From assembly GCF_003063545.1 (NCBI RefSeq), contig NZ_NESD01000002.1, forward strand, positions 372,001-436,000: a DNA stretch of 64,000 nt, written 5' to 3'. Positions 43,051-52,507 of this stretch are shown here, one piece after another. Source of the DNA: Limnohabitans sp. Jir61. GTDB taxonomy: Bacteria > Pseudomonadota > Gammaproteobacteria > Burkholderiales > Burkholderiaceae_C. Both the position numbers and the translations under genes were made by a program. The notes below the pieces were generated by a model. The model did not search any database. It had not been told where the DNA came from and was given only the letters and a program-made list of their open reading frames with translations. Numbering within the stretch: the first letter of the stretch is position 1; each line of letters opens with the position of its first letter.

Positions 43051-43805
43051 GCGCGTCTCCTTGTCTCAACTTTCTCTGTTTCTTCAGCATCGCCCACCTT
43101 CAGCGTGCCACGCAATTTCTTCACAACAGAAGACAAAATTTGACTGACGCGAGATTCGCTCACACCCAATGTTTCGCCAATCTCTTTGAGGTTGAACTCT
43201 TCCACATAGTAGAGCTGCATGACCAACTGCTCACGTTCGGGCAGTTGGGCAATCGCATCGGTCACGGCATCCATGAACTGGGCTTCTTCGACGATCACTT
43301 CGGGTTGCTGTGAGCTGTCGTCAGCAATCGTCATCACCTCTTCGGTGACCACTTCCATCGAATAGGTTTCAAAGCGTTTGGCTTTGCCACGCTCTTTATG
43401 AAACTCTTCAAGGTCTTTGCCCATGTATTCGGCAATTTCAGCCTGCGTGGGCGTGCGGCCCAACTCGGCTGCCAAGGCGTGCACCGTGGTGTTGTGTTCT
43501 TTGTTAAAGGCCACGGCTGAACGGGGTAAGAACGACAAACGTCGTACCTCATCAAGCATGGCACCACGCACACGGCTGTGTGCAAAGTTTTCAAACTCAA
43601 TGCCTTTTGACGGATCAAAAGCGCGAGAAGCCTCAAGCAAGCCAATCATGCCCACTTGGACTAGCTCATCGAGCTCCATGAATGCAGGAATACGGGCCTT
43701 CAAGTGCAAGGCAACACGCTTGACCAGACCCAAATGGGCCATGACCAAGTCCTCGCCTTTGGGCTTGCAGGACTCGTACATTTGTACGGGAGATAGTGTT
43801 CTCAT
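43047..43805 (-). CDS. fliA: Flagellar sigma factor sigma-28
   Basis: 252 residues. Region 2 (LVKRVALHLKARIPAF, LDELVQVGMIGLLEASRAFDP), region 3 (ELGRTPTQAEIAEYMGK) and region 4 (LPEREQLVMQLYYVEEFNLKEIGETLGVSESRVSQI in parts) are clear. Directs RNA polymerase to the TAAA-N15-GCCGAT promoters seen before flgP, flgM, fliS, fliD, flaG, fliC and the giant repeat gene. Overlaps flhG and the following unknown gene by ATGA at both ends. Confidence 0.97.
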   Translation of the reverse strand: MRTLSPVQMYESCKPKGEDLVMAHLGLVKRVALHLKARIPAFMELDELVQVGMIGLLEASRAFDPSKGIEFENFAHSRVRGAMLDEVRRLSFLPRSAVAFNKEHNTTVHALAAELGRTPTQAEIAEYMGKDLEEFHKERGKAKRFETYSMEVVTEEVMTIADDSSQQPEVIVEEAQFMDAVTDAIAQLPEREQLVMQLYYVEEFNLKEIGETLGVSESRVSQILSSVVKKLRGTLKVGDAEETEKVETRRRA

Positions 43806-44629
43806 GCGTCAGCCGAACTGTTTTTCATCAGTCGTTCCATGAAGAATTGCAGACCACCGGATGGGTGGTCAATCGGACGCAAGTGCGTACATGCCTCAGC
43901 TAAGCGCATGTAATCACGAGCGGCGGCCGTACCAGGGGCGAGTTCCATCACCGACTGGTATTTTTTGAGGGCACGCAACACCATCTCGTCTTCTTCGATC
44001 GAGGTGAGGTAGTGCACCGACTCGCCCAAGAAACGCACACAGACGTCGTTGAGCTTTTTGTACAGTTTCCAGCCTTCCGACTGGCTCTTGACCATGTTGG
44101 GCAAGAGGTAGATTTCGTCGAGGCCCATCTCTTTGCTCAAGATCTTGATGGTGCCGTAGGCATCGGCAATCGACGACGGGTCGTCTTTGACCACGATGAA
44201 GCGGCGTTGGCAAGCAGCCAAGAAAGACAGCACCGAGGGTGAAATACCGGCGGCGACGTCAACGATCAAATAATCGACATCGTCTGCCAACACGCCAAAC
44301 GACTGCACGATGCTGGCCGCTTGAATGTCGCTCAAGCCAGCCAACTCTTGCATGCCGGAGGCACCAGGAATCAGCTTCACGCCTTGGCGAGTGGTAATAA
44401 GAATTTCTTGCAAGGTTTTTTGACCTGCCAAGAAGTGACCCAAGTTGTACTCAGCGCGAGCGCCCAGTGCAATTTGTGCGTTGGCCAGACCCAAATCAGC
44501 GTCAAACAGCATGACGCTGTGACCGAGCTGAGTCAGCGCCACCGCCAAGTTGATGGAGGTAGTGGTTTTACCGACGCCGCCCTTGCCGCTGGCAATGCCG
44601 ATGACTTCTGTTCTACGTGGATTACTCAT
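43802..44629 (-). CDS. flhG: Flagellar number regulator, MinD-like ATPase
   Basis: 275 residues. Deviant Walker A GKGGVGKTT at about residues 14-22, VMLFDADLGLANAQ (Walker A' region) and YLIVDVAAGISPSVLSF mark the FlhG/FleN/YlxH type of MinD ATPase. Limits flagella number and counteracts FlhF at the pole; in Pseudomonas it also inhibits the FleQ activator, a possible partner here being the sigma-54 activator at 38490. Overlaps flhF by 8 bases. Confidence 0.92.
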   Translation of the reverse strand: MSNPRRTEVIGIASGKGGVGKTTTSINLAVALTQLGHSVMLFDADLGLANAQIALGARAEYNLGHFLAGQKTLQEILITTRQGVKLIPGASGMQELAGLSDIQAASIVQSFGVLADDVDYLIVDVAAGISPSVLSFLAACQRRFIVVKDDPSSIADAYGTIKILSKEMGLDEIYLLPNMVKSQSEGWKLYKKLNDVCVRFLGESVHYLTSIEEDEMVLRALKKYQSVMELAPGTAAARDYMRLAEACTHLRPIDHPSGGLQFFMERLMKNSSADA

Positions 44630-46010
44630 GGGTCAAGCCTGTGGTTTCGGTTTTAAATTTAGCGGCGATTTGCGCCAGTTTGGAAGCAGCCAAATCATTG
44701 ACAGCTGCATCACGTGCGTTTTGTTGCGCTTGCTCTTCGGTTTCTGGCAATGGCAGGTTGTCGAGAGCGCATTGCACCAAGCCTGCCAAAGACACGTCTT
44801 GCACCAAATCTAAGGTGCGCTCGCCATGACTGGCGACAGACACGCTCAAAGATTTGTCGGTCAAGAACTGCAACAAAGCCCATGGCTGAGTGGACTCGTC
44901 CAACTTACTGAGCATCAAAGAGGCCCACACGTTATCGGCGTTGTCAAACACGCGGCGGATATTGGCTGCGGATGCATCAGCGGGAATCACAGCGTGGCAT
45001 TGCACATTCAGGTTAAAGGCGCGAATTTCGGCCAAGCGCTCGTTCATTTGCACACCTGCGGTGTCAATCAAGATGAGTTTGCGATCGGTGTGCTCGTCGA
45101 GCAACAACTCCAAGGTTGATGCGTTGGTGGCGCGGAATGAATCCACACCGGACTGGGCACACAGCAACTGAGTTTGATTCCAAGCGCCAGCCCGCTGATC
45201 TTGGAAGCTGATGACCATGACTTTTTCGCTGCCGTGCAATTGCGCTGCATGTTGGGCCAAACGAGCCACCATCATCGACTTGCCAGCACCCGATGGGCCA
45301 GCCAAGGCATGAATACCTGACACTGGCGTTTGCGCTTGCTCTTGTTCCACAGAGTGGGCCAATTGACGGCTCAACGCACCCATGGCATCAGCCATGTTGT
45401 CGTGGTCTTTGATGTTGTCGATCAACAAGGCGCGCAAGGCGACAGGAATGGGGGCGTCGTTTAAGGCATCACGCAAAGGTGCAATGGCTGCAGGCAATTG
45501 CATGCCACCTTGTTGCCAAGCGGCCATTTGTTGGCCGAGTTTAAATTCACGACGCAAGGAGTTGAGTTCTTCACGCACCAGCGCCACGATTTCGCGGCCA
45601 CGCAAGGTGTCGTGTTCTTCGGCGGCGCGCTGGGCTTTTTCGTCCACAGGGTGAGCTGCTACTTTGGCAGCGAGCTTGGCCTTAGGCGCAGCAGCTTTGG
45701 CAGCCATTTCTACGAGAGGCTTGGCTACTTTGGTGGCTTGGCGCTCACGTGCATCACGCTTGTTTTGGTCGATGGTTTGACCCAACAACACATCAAACTT
45801 GCCAGAAGGCTTGCCGGGCTTGGAATACTCCGACTTGACAAACGGATCAGCCTCTTCAGGCGTCAAAGGTGCCAAATCGACCGCGACGATCAGTTCGGTC
45901 AAGCCATTGACTTGGCCACTCGAGATGACGAGCACGTCGGGGCCATATTGGGCCACGGCCTTTTCGTTCGCGGTGCGGATGTCGCGGGCAAGGATGCGTT
46001 TGAGTTCCAT
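44622..46010 (-). CDS. flhF: SRP-type GTPase setting flagellar position
   Basis: 462 residues. N-terminal B domain (MELKRILARDIRTANEKAVAQYGPDVLVISS in parts), a long Ala/Lys-rich linker, then the NG domain: LAGPSGAGKSMMVARL (P-loop, about residue 240), DSFRATNASTLELLL and LILIDTAGVQMN (G3). Marks the old pole for flagellar assembly. Placed between flhA and flhG as in polar flagellates. Confidence 0.95.
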   Translation of the reverse strand: MELKRILARDIRTANEKAVAQYGPDVLVISSGQVNGLTELIVAVDLAPLTPEEADPFVKSEYSKPGKPSGKFDVLLGQTIDQNKRDARERQATKVAKPLVEMAAKAAAPKAKLAAKVAAHPVDEKAQRAAEEHDTLRGREIVALVREELNSLRREFKLGQQMAAWQQGGMQLPAAIAPLRDALNDAPIPVALRALLIDNIKDHDNMADAMGALSRQLAHSVEQEQAQTPVSGIHALAGPSGAGKSMMVARLAQHAAQLHGSEKVMVISFQDQRAGAWNQTQLLCAQSGVDSFRATNASTLELLLDEHTDRKLILIDTAGVQMNERLAEIRAFNLNVQCHAVIPADASAANIRRVFDNADNVWASLMLSKLDESTQPWALLQFLTDKSLSVSVASHGERTLDLVQDVSLAGLVQCALDNLPLPETEEQAQQNARDAAVNDLAASKLAQIAAKFKTETTGLTHE

Positions 46011-46047
46011 AGGTCAGCTCACTCTGTCTTTGTTATAGGTTTACGGG

Positions 46048-48144
46048 TTATCGGGCTTTGGCGTCCACGGTGTGGATCACTTTGACGGCCTGATCGTCCG
46101 GAATTTCGCTGTAAGACAGCACAGTCAAATCGTTCACGCGGAATCGTGCGGCTTTGGACAGCCAGCCACGGATCACGGGGGACACCACCAACACAGCGGG
46201 GTGGCCCATTTCTTCTACGGTGCGCGCACCTTCGCGCAGACCGGCAAATAAGTTTTCTGATAGGCCTGGCTCCATCACTACGGCTTGGCCTGGTTGGCTT
46301 TGCTGCAACACGTTGTGCAGCAATTGCTCCAAAGAAGGCTCGAGCGTCATGACTTGCAAACCGTTGTCACCATCAATCAAACTTTGCATGATCATGCGGC
46401 CAAGTTTGGGGCGAACCATGGCGGTCAGTTGTTCTGGGTCTTGCGTGCGGGTGCTGGCTTCGGTCAAAGCTTCCGCAATCGTGCGCATGTCGCGAATTGA
46501 CACCGACTCTTGTAACAAATTTTGCAAGGTGCGGGTCAAGATGCCGAGTGACAACTTGCCTGGCACCAAGTCTTCGACGATCTTGGGTGACTTGGCCGCC
46601 AACTTGTCGAGTAACTGTTGGGTTTCGTCATGGCTCAACAAGTCAGAAGCGTTTTCGCGCAACACTTTGTTGAGATGGGTCGAAATAGCGGTGGCAGCAT
46701 CGACCACGGTGTAACCGAGGGTGCGGGCTTGGTCGCGTTGTGAAGGTTCGATCCACACCGCTTCCAAACCAAATGCTGGCTCGCGAGTTGGAATACCTTC
46801 CAATTGGCCATACACGTGGCCTGGGTTAATCGCCAGCTCGCGACCGACTTTGACTTCGCCCTTGCCCCGCACCACGCCTTTGAGCACGATGTTGTAAGCA
46901 TCTGGGTCGATGTTCAAGTCATCACGGATACGCACGGGTTGAACCAAGAAGCCCAATTCGGCAGACAATTTTTTGCGCACGCCTTTGACGCGTGTCATCA
47001 GCTCGCCGCCAGTTTCGGCGTTGACCAAGGGAATCAGGCCATAGCCAATTTCCAAACCAATGAGGTCGACTTGGTCCACATCGTCCCAGTCGAGTTCTTT
47101 GGGAGCGTCTGTGGGTGCAGCGTCTTTTTCAGCTTGCACAGCTTGTTCGTCTTGTACTTCACGTGTGACGATCATTAAACCCAAGCCGGCAGAAGCCAAA
47201 GCCAAAGTGATGAACATCAAGTGCGGCATGCCAGGCACCATCCCCAAGATCATCAAGATCACAGCAGAGATAAACAAAGCCGTTGGATTAGCCAACTGAA
47301 CAGAAGCCTGCTCAGAAATAGATTCAGCGGTCGTCACACGGGTCACGATGATGGCAGTGGCCAGTGACAACAACAACGATGGAATTTGAGCAACCAAGCC
47401 ATCACCAATGGTGAGCAAGGTGTAAATGCGACCGGCTTCTGCGACTGGCAAGTCATGCTGAGCCACGCCGATGATCAAACCACCGATTAAGTTGATCAAC
47501 AGAATCAACAAGCCGGCCATGGCGTCGCCGCTCACGAATTTAGAAGCACCGTCCATGGAACCGAAGAAGTCAGATTCTTGGGCCAGTTCGGCGCGGCGTT
47601 GTTTGGCGGTATCTTGGTCAATCACGCCAGCGTTCAAGTCAGCGTCGATCGACATTTGTTTACCGGGCATGGCGTCCAAAGTAAAACGGGCGTTCACTTC
47701 AGAAACGCGGCCAGCACCTTTGGTCACCACCACAAAGTTGATGATCATCAAAATCGCGAAGATGATGAAACCGACCACATAGTTACCAGCGATCACGAAC
47801 TCACCGAAAGCCTGCACCACCTTACCGGCAGCATGAGCGCCTTCGTGGCCGTTGACCAACACCACACGAGTGGATGCCACGTTCAGCGCCAAGCGCAACA
47901 TGGTGGCAAACAACAAGACCGTAGGAAAGGATGAAAACTCGAGCGGCTTACGTGTGCCGATGGCGATCATGATCACCACCAAGCTGCAAAGAATGTTGAA
48001 AGTAAACAAAAAGTCCAACAACAAAGGCGGCAGTGGCAGGACCAGCATCGCCATGATGACGAGCACCACCACCGGAATACTTAGTCCGGAGAGGTCAAAT
48101 TTCGACAAGTTGTGTCGAATCGTTGACAGAGTGAGAGTGCTCAT
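46048..48144 (-). CDS. flhA: Flagellar type III export gate protein
   Basis: 698 residues from the ATG at 48144. Upstream in-frame starts (48291, 48216, 48210) overlap or precede the sigma-54 promoter at 48219-48234 and give no family-like residues. The N-terminal half has about eight membrane segments with the FHIPEP region (VVTKGAGRVSEVNARFTLDAMPGKQMSID in parts); the C-terminal cytoplasmic domain shows LDWDDVDQVDLIGLEIGYGLIPLV and ends near VIHTVDAKAR. First gene of flhA-flhF-flhG-fliA-unknown. Confidence 0.96.
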   Translation of the reverse strand: MSTLTLSTIRHNLSKFDLSGLSIPVVVLVIMAMLVLPLPPLLLDFLFTFNILCSLVVIMIAIGTRKPLEFSSFPTVLLFATMLRLALNVASTRVVLVNGHEGAHAAGKVVQAFGEFVIAGNYVVGFIIFAILMIINFVVVTKGAGRVSEVNARFTLDAMPGKQMSIDADLNAGVIDQDTAKQRRAELAQESDFFGSMDGASKFVSGDAMAGLLILLINLIGGLIIGVAQHDLPVAEAGRIYTLLTIGDGLVAQIPSLLLSLATAIIVTRVTTAESISEQASVQLANPTALFISAVILMILGMVPGMPHLMFITLALASAGLGLMIVTREVQDEQAVQAEKDAAPTDAPKELDWDDVDQVDLIGLEIGYGLIPLVNAETGGELMTRVKGVRKKLSAELGFLVQPVRIRDDLNIDPDAYNIVLKGVVRGKGEVKVGRELAINPGHVYGQLEGIPTREPAFGLEAVWIEPSQRDQARTLGYTVVDAATAISTHLNKVLRENASDLLSHDETQQLLDKLAAKSPKIVEDLVPGKLSLGILTRTLQNLLQESVSIRDMRTIAEALTEASTRTQDPEQLTAMVRPKLGRMIMQSLIDGDNGLQVMTLEPSLEQLLHNVLQQSQPGQAVVMEPGLSENLFAGLREGARTVEEMGHPAVLVVSPVIRGWLSKAARFRVNDLTVLSYSEIPDDQAVKVIHTVDAKAR

Positions 48145-48218
48145 TGAAGGAATCCAGTTGAAAGTGGAACGTTTAGGTTTCTTTTTGCTTTGAAAATACT
48201 TTCGAGGCATGTTCATTA

Positions 48219-48234
48219 AGCAATCGATGTGCCA
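48219..48234 (-). promoter_or_regulatory. Sigma-54 promoter of the flhA operon
   Basis: Minus strand TGGCAC (48234-48229), 5 bases, TTGC (48223-48220) then T. Full -24/-12 match; start expected near 48209, so the flhA ATG at 48144 is the first sensible one. Confidence 0.85.
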
Positions 48235-48285
48235 AGTCAAACTGACACTGATCAACCTCTCAGCCCAGAACGGCAAGAACTGTCC

Positions 48286-48300
48286 TGTCACGGTTCTTGC
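48286..48300 (+). promoter_or_regulatory. Possible sigma-54 promoter of fliK-L-M-N
   Basis: Plus strand TGTCAC (48286-48291), 5 bases, TTGC (48297-48300). The important second G of the -24 GG is T, so this is a weaker candidate. It fits a fliK start at 48334. Confidence 0.5.
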
Positions 48301-48333
48301 TTAACTCCTTGGCAAACTCGTTTAAAGACCACC

Positions 48334-50067
48334 ATGAACCTGTCCAGCTATCTCCAAATGCCACCAGCGCCGCTGGTGCCAAACAACACCGGAAATGCGG
48401 TGCCTCAAGGCGCGCGCACTGGTGTGGTCCCGTCTGCGGGTGCCAATTTGGGGTTCGATTTCGCCGATGTGATGGCGCGACAGCTTCAGCGCTTGGTTCC
48501 GCTGCAGCGGCAAACTATTGCCGCTGATACGACCGAACAGGCCGAACCCGTCATTGATAAACAAGATTCACGGCCAATTGAAGACAAACGCAGCGCAGAT
48601 CGCTCAGAAACAGACACTCAGCAGGCGCGTGCAGACAACACCACGTCTGAGGCTGATGACAGCGATACATCTTCTAGCCACACCCGTCAGCGCAGCAAAG
48701 ACAACACACGCAAAACAGAACACACCGATGTAGATGTGCTTTTGGCAGGCCTGATGCAAGGCGCCCCCGTTGCCCCCGCACCTGTGGCTTCAGCAGAAAC
48801 AGCTGCGGCCAACGCCATCGGGACTGCGAATACAGCCATCACCGCGGCAGAACTCACGTCAGCTCAAGCAGAACAAACCGCTCCCGCCAACGCAGCCTTG
48901 TTGCAAACGGTTGAGCTCAGCCCACAAATGCGCATCATCACCGACCCCAAGAAGGCACCTAGCCCAGAAAGCCTGGCCGCTTTTGCGAAATCAATGGGAC
49001 TGGATGAATCAGCCATTCAAGACTTATTGGCGCAGCAACCTGCCACACCGGCCACTGTGCTCGTCGGCACCACCGCTGCAAACGCCACAGGTTTACAACT
49101 AACTATGCCAAACGGACAGCCAGCAGCTATGAGCGGTGTGCTCCTCAATGGTGTGCCACAAAACGTAACTGCGACAGCAGACAGCGCTGTGGCTGCACAG
49201 TTAGCTGCCATGACAGCCTCAGCCGACCAACCCGTTGTGGTGTCTGGTGCGGGCTTGGCAGCAGCGGCCACCACTTTGGTGGCGCCTACGGTACGTGGAC
49301 TGACGCCTACCGACATGGCAGCGATCCAACAATTACAAATCACCGTCTTGCCTGCCGTCGTGTTGCCCGTGAACACCAGCGCAGCGAACACGCCAACGCC
49401 GAGCACCATCGATATGTTGTCTCTGTTAGGCACCGGCGTGGACGAAAAAGATGTGAGCGCTCTCTTGACTCGCTTCTCTGAAGACCCCGGCGGCAACAGC
49501 AATCCAGACCAACAGCCCTCACAAGGTGAAGGCAATAACTTCAGCAGCTTTGCCCAAGCACTCGGCAGCAACAAAAATGCCGCGAATGCAAACCCAGCCA
49601 ATGCCGCACAAGCCTCTGCCTCCAACATGAGCGAGGTCTATGACCAGCTGAGTGACAAGATGGCCACCGAAATGGCGGCTCGCATGCACAAGCAGCTCAG
49701 CGATGGCGAGTGGAAGATGAAGTTTGCGCTGCGTCCCTCAAACTTAGGCGGCGTAGAAATTCAACTCGAAATGAAAGACGGCAAACTCGATGCTGTTTTC
49801 CGTGCTGACAACCCGCTCACGCGCGACTTGCTGCAAAACAGTAGCCAGCGATTAAAAGAAGCACTTGGAAACTTTGGCATTAATGCCGGACAAGTGAACG
49901 TGGGTCAAGGCGGCGGCAACACCCAACAAAACAATTCTGGAAATTCCAATAGGAATACCCAAGTTAGAGACAATTCACCATCGCAAGTCAGCGGTACAGG
50001 CAGCGCTTCTGGCGCTACTTCAACCCGTAACAAGGCCAATGCGTCCTTGCTTGACCTCTATGCATAA
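48334..50067 (+). CDS. fliK: Hook-length control protein FliK
   Basis: 577 residues from the ATG at 48334 (MNLSSYLQMPPAPL); the longer in-frame start at 48229 overlaps the flhA promoter and reads unlike FliK. The first 450 residues are Ala/Thr/Gln-rich and unstructured, as expected of a molecular ruler; the C-terminal domain (MKFALRPSNLGGVEIQLEMKDGKLDAVFRADN in parts, then LLQNSSQRLKEAL) is the Flg_hook region that signals to FlhB. Ends with an Asn/Gln/Ser-rich tail. A palindrome at 48505 codes for RQTIAADT. Heads a fliK-fliL-fliM-fliN operon. Confidence 0.9.
   Translation: MNLSSYLQMPPAPLVPNNTGNAVPQGARTGVVPSAGANLGFDFADVMARQLQRLVPLQRQTIAADTTEQAEPVIDKQDSRPIEDKRSADRSETDTQQARADNTTSEADDSDTSSSHTRQRSKDNTRKTEHTDVDVLLAGLMQGAPVAPAPVASAETAAANAIGTANTAITAAELTSAQAEQTAPANAALLQTVELSPQMRIITDPKKAPSPESLAAFAKSMGLDESAIQDLLAQQPATPATVLVGTTAANATGLQLTMPNGQPAAMSGVLLNGVPQNVTATADSAVAAQLAAMTASADQPVVVSGAGLAAAATTLVAPTVRGLTPTDMAAIQQLQITVLPAVVLPVNTSAANTPTPSTIDMLSLLGTGVDEKDVSALLTRFSEDPGGNSNPDQQPSQGEGNNFSSFAQALGSNKNAANANPANAAQASASNMSEVYDQLSDKMATEMAARMHKQLSDGEWKMKFALRPSNLGGVEIQLEMKDGKLDAVFRADNPLTRDLLQNSSQRLKEALGNFGINAGQVNVGQGGGNTQQNNSGNSNRNTQVRDNSPSQVSGTGSASGATSTRNKANASLLDLYA
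48505..48526. repeat. Dispersed palindrome GCGGCAA-N4-TTGCCGC, copy 3
   Basis: CAGCGGCAA and TTGCCGCTG around ACTA, 9-bp perfect arms, inside fliK. Confidence 0.75.
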
Positions 50068-50102
50068 ATTACGCATGACAATCTGAACATTAGGAGAACG
50101 AT

Positions 50103-50699
50103 ATGGCAGAAGCAGAAGCAGCACCGGCAACAGAAGAAGTTGTTGAAGGCGAACCCAAGAAAAAGAAACCCATTCTTTTGATTTTGGTCATTGTGTTGTC
50201 CGTGATCATCCTGATCATGTCAGTGATGTTCGGCACCTTATTTTTCTCTGGTTACTTCGAACACAAGAGCGAAGCGGCAGTCCATGAAAAAGTGGATGAA
50301 TTAGAGAAAGAAGCGGAGAACGCACACAACGCTACACCAGAAGGCCCATCGAAAGTCAAGAAGGAAGCCGAAGCCACGCGCTTTGAGAACACCTACTTGG
50401 AAATCGACAAAGAGTTCATGACCAATATCACGAACTCGAAAAAAATCATGGTCGTCAAAGTGGCAATCATGACCCACTACGATTCGCGCGTGTTCGACAA
50501 TGTGAAAAAGCATGAATTTGCTATTCGCGCTGCTGTACTGGACGTGATGCGTCAAAGCACTGAAGCCGACGTGTCCAAAGCCGACTTCCGGACAGACATG
50601 GCTGCGAAAATCAAAGTTGTGATGAATGAAATTTTGATGAAGTACGAAGACTTCGGCGGCATCGAAGACGTGTTCTTCACCTCTTTTGTGATGCAGTAA
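50103..50699 (+). CDS. fliL: Flagellar basal-body protein FliL
   Basis: 198 residues. Acidic N-terminus, basic KKKK stretch, one membrane helix (ILLILVIVLSVIILIMSVMF) and a periplasmic stomatin-like domain with YLEIDKEFMTNITNSKK and the C-terminal VFFTSFVMQ. Surrounds and supports the stator. AGGAG precedes the ATG. Follows fliK and precedes fliM by 13 bases. Confidence 0.93.
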   Translation: MAEAEAAPATEEVVEGEPKKKKPILLILVIVLSVIILIMSVMFGTLFFSGYFEHKSEAAVHEKVDELEKEAENAHNATPEGPSKVKKEAEATRFENTYLEIDKEFMTNITNSKKIMVVKVAIMTHYDSRVFDNVKKHEFAIRAAVLDVMRQSTEADVSKADFRTDMAAKIKVVMNEILMKYEDFGGIEDVFFTSFVMQ

Positions 50700-50712
50700 C
50701 TCTTTAACACCC

Positions 50713-51705
50713 ATGAAATCAAACCTGCTCTCGGACGAAGAACTGGCCGCACTGTCGGAAGGCGTGCGCGACGGTTCGATCGAGACCGACACTGGCTTCA
50801 ATGAAAGCGTGCGGGTGCGTAAGCACGACCTCGCCAGCGAAGACAGCAGCTTAGGTGTGAACGTTTCGTCGATCGACATGATCAACGAACGCTTCATCCG
50901 ACTGTTCCGTCTTGGCCTGCTAGAAGTGCTACGTACCAGCCCACGCGTGAACCCCACACGCGTTCAAATTTTGAAGTTTGGCGACTACCTCAAAGGCCTG
51001 CGTGCGCCCTTGTCAGTCAATATGATTCGCATGAATCCACTACGTGGCAACTCGGTGATCATCATTGACCCCAATGTGGTGTTCAGCTCGCTCGACAGTT
51101 TCTTTGGTGGATTTGGTAAAGGCGTGGGCGAATTACCGCCTAGCCGTTTGTTCACTCCAACTGAAACACGCATCATCAAGATCATTCTTGAAGTGTTCTT
51201 CCGCTCCCTCACCGAAGCGTGGGGCCCCTTGATGCCGATCGAATGCGAACACGTGAGCTCTGAGATCAACCCTCAGTTCGCACAAATTGCCGATGAAAAC
51301 GACTTGGTGGTCTTGAGCCGCTTTGAAGCCGACGCCACCGTCAGCGGCGGCAAAGGCTTCATTGATTTGGTCTACCCCTACGCGACCTTGAAGCCCGTAC
51401 GCGAACTGCTCAGCAGCCGTGTACAAAGTGGCGAAGGCAACGAAGAGTCAGACAAAAAATGGCGTAAAGAACTTGCTGCTGCGGTCGGTGATGCCAAGCT
51501 GGAATTGCAAGTCACCATGGGTGAAATCAAAACCACGCTGCACCACTTGAACCATTTGCAAGAAGGCGATTTGTTGTTCTTCAAGAAGGACGATACAGCG
51601 CTGATGACAGCCAATGGCGTCCCAACCTTCCACGTCAATGTGGGCACGCGCGGCTCACAAGTGGCCGTTCAAATTGACCACGAACACGTTCACGGCAAAC
51701 CCTGA
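50713..51705 (+). CDS. fliM: Flagellar switch protein FliM
   Basis: 330 residues. N-terminal NLLSDEELAAL is the variant of the CheY-binding segment, followed by the CheC-like domain (INERFIRLFRLGLLEVLR, GNSVIIIDPNVVFSSLDSFFGG in parts) and a C-terminal SpoA domain (LELQVTMGEIKTTLHHL, VQIDHEHVHGKP end region). Part of the C-ring that reverses rotation. Cotranscribed with fliN. Confidence 0.96.
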   Translation: MKSNLLSDEELAALSEGVRDGSIETDTGFNESVRVRKHDLASEDSSLGVNVSSIDMINERFIRLFRLGLLEVLRTSPRVNPTRVQILKFGDYLKGLRAPLSVNMIRMNPLRGNSVIIIDPNVVFSSLDSFFGGFGKGVGELPPSRLFTPTETRIIKIILEVFFRSLTEAWGPLMPIECEHVSSEINPQFAQIADENDLVVLSRFEADATVSGGKGFIDLVYPYATLKPVRELLSSRVQSGEGNEESDKKWRKELAAAVGDAKLELQVTMGEIKTTLHHLNHLQEGDLLFFKKDDTALMTANGVPTFHVNVGTRGSQVAVQIDHEHVHGKP

Positions 51706-51719
51706 GACAGGAATACATC

Positions 51720-52139
51720 ATGACTGACGAAAAAGAAAACCCAACTCCAGAACACGACGAAGCCGAGACTGCTGCTGCGCAAGCCGCTGAGGCGACTGAA
51801 CACGAAGAAGTGGCCGAAGTTGCTACACAAGAGGAAGATACTGAGCCCAGCTTGGAGGACTTCAAACCCACCATGCCGGGCAACATCAACCCTGAAGTTC
51901 TGCAAAACATCGTTGTGAACTTATCCATCGAAGTGGGTCGTGCACAGATCAAGATCAAGGACTTGATGCGTCTCACGCAAGGTAGCGTGGTAGAGCTCGA
52001 CCGTATTGCGGGCGAACCACTCGATCTGCTGGTCAACAACTCAGTGGTTGCCCAAGGTGAGATTGTCTTGGTAAACGACCGCTACGGTGTTCGCCTGACG
52101 CGTGTGGTGCCCTCTTCAGAGCGCCTCAAACTGATCTAA
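51720..52139 (+). CDS. fliN: Flagellar switch protein FliN
   Basis: 139 residues: an acidic, Ala/Glu-rich N-terminal extension of about 55 residues, then the SpoA domain (VNLSIEVGRAQIKIKDLMRL, GSVVELDRIAGEPLDLLVN, VAQGEIVLVNDRYGVRLT). Forms the lower C-ring. It is the last flagellar gene of this block; fliO, fliP, fliQ and fliR, which often follow, are not present in the window. Confidence 0.95.
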   Translation: MTDEKENPTPEHDEAETAAAQAAEATEHEEVAEVATQEEDTEPSLEDFKPTMPGNINPEVLQNIVVNLSIEVGRAQIKIKDLMRLTQGSVVELDRIAGEPLDLLVNNSVVAQGEIVLVNDRYGVRLTRVVPSSERLKLI

Positions 52140-52169
52140 GCGCTAAGCCTAGAGCTTGGTTGGGCTGAT

Positions 52170-52505
52170 TTAGCGTTGGATCATGTCACCTTTGACCTGA
52201 CCGCCGCGCTCGATCTCAATCTCGCCATAAGTCACAGTGCCGCGTACGCGGCCTGTGCCTCGCACAATCAACAATTCGCGACTGATTACGCTTTCATTGA
52301 GTTCACCTTTGACGTCGACGAACTGAGCGGTCGTTTTTCCAGTCACGACACCTGAAGCTCCAATCAGCACATCGCGTGCATCTAATTCGCCATCAAACTT
52401 TCCCGAAATAATGGCTTGATTCGGCGCTTTGATTGATCCTTTGAACACAACACCTTCACCAATGAAGATACTGTTTTCTTTGGACATGTCTTTTTGGTCG
52501 TTCAT
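52170..52505 (-). CDS. Bactofilin
   Basis: 111 residues. Continuous beta-helical pattern (IFIGEGVVFKGSIKAPNQAIISGKFDGELDARDVLIG in parts: V-F-x-G-x-I, G-x-F-x-G-E-L) typical of bactofilins (polymer-forming cytoskeletal scaffold), with short disordered ends. Such filaments scaffold envelope enzymes or polar structures. Two bases after the TetR-like gene, so in one operon with it, and convergent to fliN. A polar role alongside flagella is possible but not shown. Confidence 0.9.
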   Translation of the reverse strand: MNDQKDMSKENSIFIGEGVVFKGSIKAPNQAIISGKFDGELDARDVLIGASGVVTGKTTAQFVDVKGELNESVISRELLIVRGTGRVRGTVTYGEIEIERGGQVKGDMIQR

Positions 52506-52507
52506 TT

